Positions 57,184 to 64,000 of a DNA stretch of 64,000 bases are shown here, in pieces. The notes beneath the pieces were generated by a model. The model ran no database searches, was not told the origin of the DNA, and saw nothing but the letters and a program-made list of their open reading frames with translations. A program made the translations under genes and the position numbers. The DNA comes from Adiantum capillus-veneris (taxonomy: Eukaryota; Streptophyta; Polypodiopsida; Polypodiales; Pteridaceae), in NCBI GenBank assembly GCA_014529385.2, contig CM043958.1, positions 91,397,935 through 91,461,934 on the forward strand, written 5' to 3'. The number at the start of each line of letters is the position of its first letter. Within the stretch, counting starts at the first letter, position 1.

Positions 57184-58480
57184 TTGCTAAGTTTGATGAA
57201 TTTAAGATCAGGAAGACACATTTTTAGAGACCAAAAGGTGGCAAGTGATCAGGGTAGCTTAGTGTCCACCGAGGAGAGTGTAACTCAAGCAAGGCTAGAT
57301 CCACTAGCACTCATTATTGAGGAAGGTAGTGATACTGACACTTCATTAGACAAGTCCTTCTTCATGATGGGTAGGAAACAACCAGGAGGTTTCTCCTATG
57401 AAGGACCAATGCCAGGAGGAAGCACCTCCCTAAATCCTTTGAACGATTCCAAGTTCACTATAATCTTCTTAGAAGGAACAAACTTGAGGGGAGACCTAGT
57501 TTATTATGACTATCGAGGGTGCAAGTGTATTTGTATTGAAGAAAGACCTGCTCAGAAACTAGAAATAATTCGAGTCTATGATGATGGAGATAGATTCCGA
57601 GATGAAAAGGGGAACCACTATTTGATAGTTAGTAATCCTGAGGATTACAATAGATATGGAGATAACGTGGCAAAAGGAAAAATGGTTTCAGAAACTCAAG
57701 AACTGCCTCTAAACATTGATCGACTTGGAGCGCTTTTTATGTATGATAAGAAAACAACCAGGGTATCAACCTATAATGAGAATGTGGGGATTTACAAGCA
57801 TGATAGCGAGGGAATAGTCTCTTACTTCCGATGCAAAGAACCCTACCCAAAAGAATTAAGAAAAGACAAGGTTCCTTACTTATTCTCTTATGAAATTGCT
57901 ATGGGAAAGGATATTGTTTTTGTTGATAGGTACGGGCAAGAATACACACGTATTCTCCCAGAGGAGGTAGAAAAGGCAACAATTCCAAAAGCATCAACAT
58001 ATGCCCCAGAAGAAGTGCCAAGAGCTACCTACACCCCTAACAAATCGACAAATCCATTTTTAGAAGAGTACGACACGACCTCACATTCTACCCGACAACA
58101 GATGTTCAACTACTAGGACCAACCAGCAACCCAACCATCATTGCAGGCATGGCTTAGACAGAGTGCAACATTAGAACAAGACCAAAACCAAGATGGTTAT
58201 CAAGCCGCACGAGGACTAAGGGATTTAAAAGAACCACCACTCTATTCACGGTATCAGGGTGAGATTAAGCCAAAAACTCAAGGGTCAACAGAGCCTAGAA
58301 GACCACCCATAGAACAAGTTCGAAGAGATAAACCATCTCTTGCAAAAAACGTCAGAAATTACGGCTTAGTAGTACCACTGGGAGAGGAACCCACCCACTA
58401 CCAAAGGTCAGAGGAGGTATATAGATTGGGACGAGGAGATCCAACGATGAGATTTGTAGACCATCGTAGAATTAGACCAA
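57184..58480 (+). pseudogene. Copy C N-terminal ORF upstream of capsid
   Basis: 310-residue open frame (ATG at 57184; MNLRSGR starts 12 bases further and may be the real start), a TAG at 58114-58116, then the same frame to 58525. It begins MNLRSGRHIF, as many plant gypsy gag proteins do. The body has no domain I know: LRGDLVYYDYRGCKCICIEE, VYDDGDRFRDEKGNHYLIV, VDRYGQEYTRILPEEVE, beta-rich by look. After the TAG: a Gln/Arg/Pro-rich stretch. In Ogre/Tat elements an extra ORF lies upstream of gag; this may be its counterpart or simply the gag N-terminus. Confidence 0.6.
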
Positions 58481-59332
58481 GTGCAAAAATGGGTAAACAA
58501 GAAATACATGGGAAACAGAGATCCTAGAGATCATGTAGCAGCCTTTGTGCGTGTAATCAGAGCTGAAGAGGTGTTAGACTTTCCTACCCAATTTGCAGGG
58601 TTTGGACTAACCCTAGAGGAGGAGGATGCGTAGAGACTTTGATTCTATGGAGAAGGTGTTTGACGAGTTTATTGAGGAATTCTCACAAAGGGGGATAGCT
58701 CATAATACCGTCTTACAAATCCATAAATTCAAACAGAAAGAAGGGGAGTCTGTGCGAAAGGAAGCCCTACGACTAAAAAGATATGTTAAGTTATGCCTTG
58801 TGGAAGAACTGCCAACTCAGTCCATACTTATGCTTATATTTATCCAAGGACTGAGGAATGCAGGTCTCCAAAAGGACTTATATATGAAGAGGAGCACGAT
58901 GTTAAATGAGTTAACTAAGGAGGCTCTTTACCTTGTAGACAATTGTGCAGTTTACAAGGAGGGTGAATTCAAGGATCTTGACGACGATTCATCCTCACAA
59001 CAAAGTGGAAGCAAGTCGATAAAATGGCACCGAAAGGAGAAGTAGTTGTAAGCCAGGAGCAACTTGTAGAGGAAGTGCTAAAAAATATGAACTTGTACGC
59101 CAAACTTCAGGCTAAACAGCCCAAGTGGTGTGCTATTGAACAAAAATGGACACACCGTGGGACGGAGGAATGCTATTATAACAAGGGGTATGTGAGAGAA
59201 CGACCTTATGCTCCCCAGGCTCAGGTAGCATCTCCTCAACTTCCACCAATGCCTAGATATCAAGAAGGCAACCTACCAGGACCTGTAGGTGTAGAAAGAC
59301 CACAACCAATGTTGGGGCAACAACCACCCCTA

Positions 59333-59340
59333 CCAGGATT
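59333..59340 (+). repeat. MITE-1 copy 2 target duplication, left (CCAGGATT)
   Basis: Identical to 59578-59585. Copies A and B have one copy of the related sequence at this gag site and no insert. Confidence 0.92.
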
Positions 59341-59577
59341 CCTGGGTAGGTCACCTAATAAAAAAGTAACCTATCACATGAGTTCAACAGAAGGTTCTTG
59401 AAACTTACAGAAGTATATATACAAAAGGGCATTATTTTTTCAAATTTGAAAAAAACTTACAGATTTTAAAAGAAAAGGGTACTTTATATTCTTAACAAAA
59501 TTCACAGATAAGGGGTTTTACAAACATGTCTTGAACGCACGTGATATGGTAGTTTTACACATAGTGAACCCCCCGAG
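59341..59577 (+). mobile_element. MITE-1, copy 2 (237 bp)
   Basis: Starts CCTGGGTAGGTCACC and ends GTGAACCCCCCGAG; an 8-bp duplication flanks it. Internal landmark TTTTTTCAAATTTGAAAAAA (short palindrome). About 90% or more identical by eye to the inverted copy at 41934-42180. It supplies a false end to the gag frame. Confidence 0.9.
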
Positions 59578-59585
59578 CCAGGATT
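59578..59585 (+). repeat. MITE-1 copy 2 target duplication, right (CCAGGATT)
   Basis: See 59333-59340. Confidence 0.92.
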
Positions 59586-60312
59586 ACGACCAGTCGTCAT
59601 AAGATACACACTAACAATAACTGAACCAGAAGAGAAGGTTTTGGTGCCTATGCATGCATATTACGAAGATCCAAATGGATATGCTGCAAATCTTGCCTAT
59701 TATCCACCAGAAGAACCCTTAATGCCAGAACTATGGAGCATGATGGGACCACCAATAGCTGCACATGCAGCAGGAGAAGGAAGATATAGCTTGGATGAAC
59801 GAACATTGTTGCTCATAGCCAACGGAGGCATGGGAGGGCAGAGACATGCATACCAACAAAGAGGAGCTCAAGGAGCACCTCAACAACCTAAGGGACCCTG
59901 CTACAAGTGTGGTGGAGACCATTGGCTAAGATACTGTCCTCATGATGAAATCATTAGAGTCAACGCATATTGCACTGAATGTGGAGTTACTCATTTGATT
60001 CATGATTTCCCTAAGAACCTGAGCAAAGGAGCAAAAACTACCTTGAACATGCTGGAAGCAGTGCCTTCCAGTGGAGGGTCAGAAAACGAGACAATAGTAC
60101 CTATTCAGGTAGTGACACGAGCCCAAGCTCAGAGAATGACTAACGAACCCATAATTGAAGAGCCAAATACCGATGCCCCAAGTTCAGAAGTGAAGAATCA
60201 GAGAAGCACTTGGAAAGCTAGAAAGGTGCGTATGAAAGCCAAGAGAGAACGAGAGCAAGTGTCTCTATCCAAGGAGTTAAAACACACAAAGGATAGACTA
60301 GAGCGGTTATAG

Positions 60313-61260
60313 GATCTAGCTAGCCTAAGCTCACACACTGCGGCAACCATAGCACCCAAGGAAATAGCAGAACCCAAAAGTGCAGGATCAGGAGGATCAG
60401 TGTTGGCAAAAAAGGTAAATGAGCAGTTAGACGCACTTTTAAAAGCTTACGAAGCCAGAATAAAAAACAACCAAACCCAAGAGCAAAGATGGATGACTTA
60501 TCCATATGCTGAAATAGAAAAGCAGAGGTTGGAAATGTAAGATGATTGAAGCAGCTCAATCCTTGATAGAAAACCCGCTTGGTAAACCTGCAAGTTGGCA
60601 TGAAGTACCAGCTCCAACCCCTATCAAACCAACTTTAGAGAAACAAGTAGAAACGAAGGAAAGACTCACGAATGCCTCAGAGTCTAGGGGAGAGCCTATC
60701 ATAGTGCCAAATACAACAGATGAGACAAGTGAGGGGTTCCAACCTAAAATATTGGTAGAAATAGGTAAGGATTGTAACGGTCTAGATGACCTGTGGAAGC
60801 AAATCCGTGATGCCAACGAAGCTAACCGGGTGAGTTACCAAATGAATAGCACGAGAAAAGAGAAAAATGAGATCTTACCTCCTATTGAAGAATTTGAGAC
60901 AAGATCACAAATAAACTTTGATATGCATTCACAAGGGGGATACCAAGTATCAATTAGTTCGGGGATTAGTTCGAGGCACAGCCAACCAGACTCACTAAAA
61001 ACTCTACCCTCTTACCTAGGTGAAGCTAAGTCTGAGGTGAGAGCAATCCCATCTCAAAGACTTTCTTCTAACAGAGTGATGGATTCACAAGGGTTGATTG
61101 AGTTATTGTCCACCCCTATGGCATGCACAATCACATTAGCCAAACTCCTGAGGTTACGACCGAACATGTGGACCACCGTAGGCAAATGCTTAAAAAAATT
61201 TGGAGTGAAAGACCCCACCTCGAGCTTCAAGGAGGGAGCAGAGAATTGGACAAGCCTCAA
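60313..61260 (+). pseudogene. Copy C gag-protease linker
   Basis: 60313-60538 continues the gag frame (KKVNEQLDALLKAYEARIKN). 60542-61264 is a 240-aa frame: NTTDETSEGFQPKILVEIGK, DDLWKQIRDANEANR, LKTLPSYLGE, STPMACTITLAKLLRLRPNM. The last blocks align with A 2160-2350 and D 40380-40440. Function unknown; a conserved spacer before PR. Confidence 0.65.
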
Positions 61261-61263
61261 CTA

Positions 61264-61887
61264 AACACTAGGCCAGTACCTTTAAACAAGGTTGGAGAAT
61301 ATTGCGAGGGGGAAGATGGAAACACCACGCTACCAATAGAATTCCAGCGAGTAATTTCCAAAGCTATTCTATACAGTGGAGCAGGAGTCGCTATTGCCAC
61401 TAAGGAAATCTGGAAAAAATGAGGAAAACCAGCTTTGAGAGCTACCAGAATGAAATTGCAATTGGCAGATGGGTTCATGGAAAAGCCTTTAGGACTCTTA
61501 GAAAAAGTAATTGCCACCTCGTGCGGAATCGAGTATGAGCATACACTTGCAATAGTCGATTTCGACAAAAAGAACAATTATGAGATCATCTTGGGAAGAC
61601 CATTCATGAGACAATTAAAGATGGTCCAAGATTGGGGTTACGATCACATACACCTCAGACATGGCAAGATTACAACCAAAATACACCTAAAAGACTATAG
61701 TTACAAAGATGTGAACAAGACACCAATGGAAGAGTTTGATTCAGCTACATTGGCAGGGTCCGAACTCCCAGCATGGTTTGGGCAACAAAAAGAGCTATGG
61801 ATGTGCGAAGCTTCACATTGTGGGAGCTTAAAAAAAGAGGAATTCATCTATTGGGGACAAAGATTATATTCCGGAACCTTTTCCTGA
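61264..61887 (+). pseudogene. pr: Copy C aspartic protease with lost catalytic Asp
   Basis: NTTLPIEFQRVISKAILYSGAGVAIATK: the DSG triad of A and D reads YSG here (TAC at about 61372), so the enzyme should be inactive. A TGA follows KEIWKK (61420-61422). RMKLQLADG, PLGLLEKVI and ILGRPFMRQ are intact downstream. Frameshift near 61880. Confidence 0.85.
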
Positions 61888-62758
61888 AGATGCCTTGGAA
61901 CCTCTAGAATGGGAACACATACTAGCAACATTGGATGTCTGTACCATTACACATAGTCCATCGACAATTTTTTTTTATAAGGATGGCTATGATGTGCTAC
62001 CCTGTTACATGGTAAGCCTTATACCAAGAGGAGATGAGAGTGTAGCACCACCACAACAAGAAGAGTTTTATAACTTCTCTGAGAATCTTGAGGTAAATAA
62101 CGATGCAGATAATGAGTGTTCAGATAGCTCAAGCGAGCGTGGGGAGAAAACAACGAATATCAAGTTTTAAGATTTTGCCAATCAGCACCCTAGATGCCAG
62201 GAACGCTATAGGAAAAAACGAGTAGAAAACAAAATGAGAGAGAACCTGATGCCCAAGATAAAAGATAAAACTCACTATCTAATGCTTGTCAAAGCAGAGG
62301 ACTGTGTAAAAGACCAAATATCAGGAAGATTCTCGAGAGTGCAAAGGGAACGGACGCAAGAGGAAATAAAACAAGCATGGAAAGCTAAAATAGAAACAAA
62401 ATAAAAAAAATCTCAAAAATCAAAACAGGAAAAAACAAAAGACCTAGAGTGGACCAAATTGGAGTGTAAAAGGAAATACCAAGAACTAAAACGGTCTTTA
62501 CGAAAGGTATGGACTAGTGAGGGAGAAAGTGATGGTAAGGAGGAGTCAGAAAAAGGAAACATGAATGTACCATCACACTATCCGAAATTCACCATCGAGG
62601 ACAGAGAAATCATAATGACACCACCAATTAGGGAAAGAATAAACCAGGAATCTTACGATGGGCCGAAAAATGCAAAACGGATAGACCTCGCTGAACCAGG
62701 TGAAAAGCCTCAGCCAGTCTATATCGCAACTGATTTAGAGCCTGAAGAAGAAGAATAG
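61888..62758 (+). pseudogene. Copy C PR-RT linker
   Basis: EPLEWEHILATLDVC (A: EPFEWTQILAKMDVC), an acidic stretch, stop at about 62168, a lysine-rich part, then NVPSHYPKFTIEDREIIMTP and an acidic end with TAG at 62756-62758 just before RT. Confidence 0.7.
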
Positions 62759-63660
62759 CTAACACAACTTCTCAAGAAGTATAAAGATGTGTTTGCATGG
62801 TCCTACAAAGACCTCAAAGGAGTTGATCCATCGATATGCCAACATACAATTCCTTTGAAATCAGATGCCAAACCTAGCAAACAACGTCCTTATACATATA
62901 ATGACACATTTTCTAAACGAATCAAAGAGGAGATTGACAAGCTGATGGATGTTGAATTCATCTATGAAATCGAGCATACAGATTGGGTGTCACCCATTGT
63001 CGTTGTCCCCAAAAAGAATGGAAAGTTGCATGTGTGTGTGAACCTCAAAAAGGTAAATGCAGCCACCATAAAGGATAATTATCTCTTGCCGATCACAAAA
63101 CATGTACTTGAGAGGGTGTCCAAGAAACAGGCTTATTCCTTTCTAGATGGGTTTTCAGGGTATAACCAACTGGCAATTGCAATAGAGGATCAACAAAAAA
63201 CAGCGTTTGCCCCACAGAATGGGAGTATATATGCGTATAGAGTTATGCCTTTTGGCTTAACTAATGCCCCAGCTACCTTTCAAAGGTTAAGGACGCATGC
63301 GTTCAAAGAATACTCTTAGAAATATATATGGATGATCTTTGGGTACACTCTCTTCTACGAGAGGAACATATTAACCATTTACAAAAGGTATTTGAGAAGT
63401 GCAGAACATATCGAATCTGTCTTAACCCGGAAAAGTGCATTTTTATGGTTAGGCAAGGCCGCATCTTAGGGCACATTGTCTCCAAAAATGGCATAACCAT
63501 TGACCTAGACAAAATCAAAGTCATAGTAGACTTGCCCAGGCCTACTAACGTGAAACAACTGCAATCCTTCATGGGACACTGCGGATATTATCGAAGATTC
63601 ATATATATGTATGCAGTCATTGCACAACCTTTGTATCGTTTGTTAGTCAGTTTCGGCTAG
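62759..63660 (+). pseudogene. rt: Copy C reverse transcriptase
   Basis: VFAWSYKDLKGVDPSICQHT, DWVSPIVVVPKKNGKL, YSFLDGFSGYNQL, AYRVMPFGLTNAPATFQRL. A small deletion near 63315 shifts the frame just before the catalytic box, which is itself intact (YMDDL, about 63326-63340). VFEKCRTYRICLNPEKC, GRILGHIVSKNG and SFMGHCGYYRRFIYMYAVIA follow to a TAG at 63658-63660. Confidence 0.9.
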
Positions 63661-64000
63661 ACTGAGGAGTGTGAAACTTCATTCCAAAAGCTTAAGAAAA
63701 ACCTTGTATCAGCACCTGTACTTAAGGCACCAGATTGGAAAAAGATATTCCATGTTCACATTGATGCATCTGCATATGCAATTGGGAGTATTCTGGCTCA
63801 ACCTGGAGACAGAACAATGGATTTTCCAATTTGTTATGGGGCCGACAGCTAAACAGTGCAGAAAAGAACTACACAACTACTGAAAGAGAGGGGTTAGGAA
63901 TGATTTATGTTGTACAGAAATTTCGGCATTATTTGCTCGCAAACAAATTTATGTTCTTTACAGATCATCAAGCTCTTTTGTATCTGGTAAATAAACCATG
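63661..64000 (+). pseudogene. rnh: Copy C RNase H (cut by window end)
   Basis: FHVHIDASAYAIGSILAQPG, then a frameshift at about 63840, TTERE and FTDHQALLYLVNKP at the edge. Same order as A 4590-4860. Confidence 0.85.

Larger units (their letters stand above)
58481..60312 (+). pseudogene. gag: Copy C gag (capsid and zinc knuckles), broken by frameshifts and MITE-1
   Basis: Capsid: VQKWVNKKYMGNRDPRDHVA, FPTQFAGFGLTLEEE, frameshift near 58625, then VFDEFIEEFSQRGIAHNTVL to 59045. Linker KWCAIEQKWTHRGTEECYYN in a third frame. MITE-1 sits at 59341-59577. After it, a frame at 59641-60312 has CYKCGGDHWLRYC (CX2CX3HX4C) and CTECGVTHLIHDF, whose last Cys is Phe, then TRAQAQ and a basic helix, ending at a TAG (60310-60312) that interrupts a longer frame. 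Confidence 0.8.
54362..64000 (+). mobile_element. Ty3/gypsy copy C (5' LTR to RNase H, continues beyond window)
   Basis: LTR, PBS, 1.8-kb leader, an N-terminal ORF, gag, protease, RT and the start of RNase H, all +. It has a MITE in gag, several frameshifts and stops, and a dead protease. Better preserved than B and D. The 3' half is not in the window, so PR2 and ORF X cannot be checked here. Confidence 0.88.

Overview
The window looks like nuclear DNA from repeat-rich, heterochromatin-like sequence of a land plant. Evidence: plant-type Ty3/gypsy and Ty1/copia LTR retrotransposons, primer-binding sites matching initiator-Met and Asp tRNAs, nested insertions, MITEs and long (GA)n/(TA)n tracts. 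I see no intact host gene, tRNA or rRNA. The species cannot be named from this; a large-genome fern, lycophyte or gymnosperm would fit as well as a flowering plant.

Layout. 1-20281: a very large Ty3/gypsy element (copy A, + strand) whose 5' end lies outside the window: gag, protease, RT, RNase H, an integrase with two H2C2 zinc modules, then a second aspartic-protease-like domain, a basic tail, a 2.2-kb non-coding stretch with palindromes, a long 3' reading region (ORF X), PPT and 3' LTR. A complete Ty1/copia element (6070-11715, - strand) sits inside its integrase core with 5-bp target duplications. 20282-29750: non-coding DNA with microsatellites, hairpins, degenerate tandem repeats and one broken minus-strand gene-like locus (25187-27016). 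29750-34300: remnants of two further copia elements. 34970-40815: gypsy copy D (LTR, PBS, gag, protease fragment), split by a 1.2-kb repeat whose inverted partner lies at 28.3-29.5 kb. 40815-42385: relic of an unidentified coding sequence carrying a MITE. 42385-47910: gypsy copy B, badly decayed, without its protease, carrying a second MITE family, and joined directly to an LTR. 48273-55389: a tandem array of LTR-leader-purine-tract units (about 2.3 kb each). 54362-64000: gypsy copy C, whose 5' LTR is the last LTR of that array; it runs out of the window in RNase H.

The four gypsy copies are one broad family. A and B share one zinc-knuckle spacing, C and D another. All have premature stops or frameshifts; catalytic residues are changed in C (protease) and B (RT). 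The most unusual points are the retropepsin-like domain after the integrase in A, the tandem H2C2 modules, the LTR-leader array with two sequence-identical units, subfamily-specific long palindromes in internal regions with related motifs in LTRs, and two MITE families defined by terminal repeats and target duplications.
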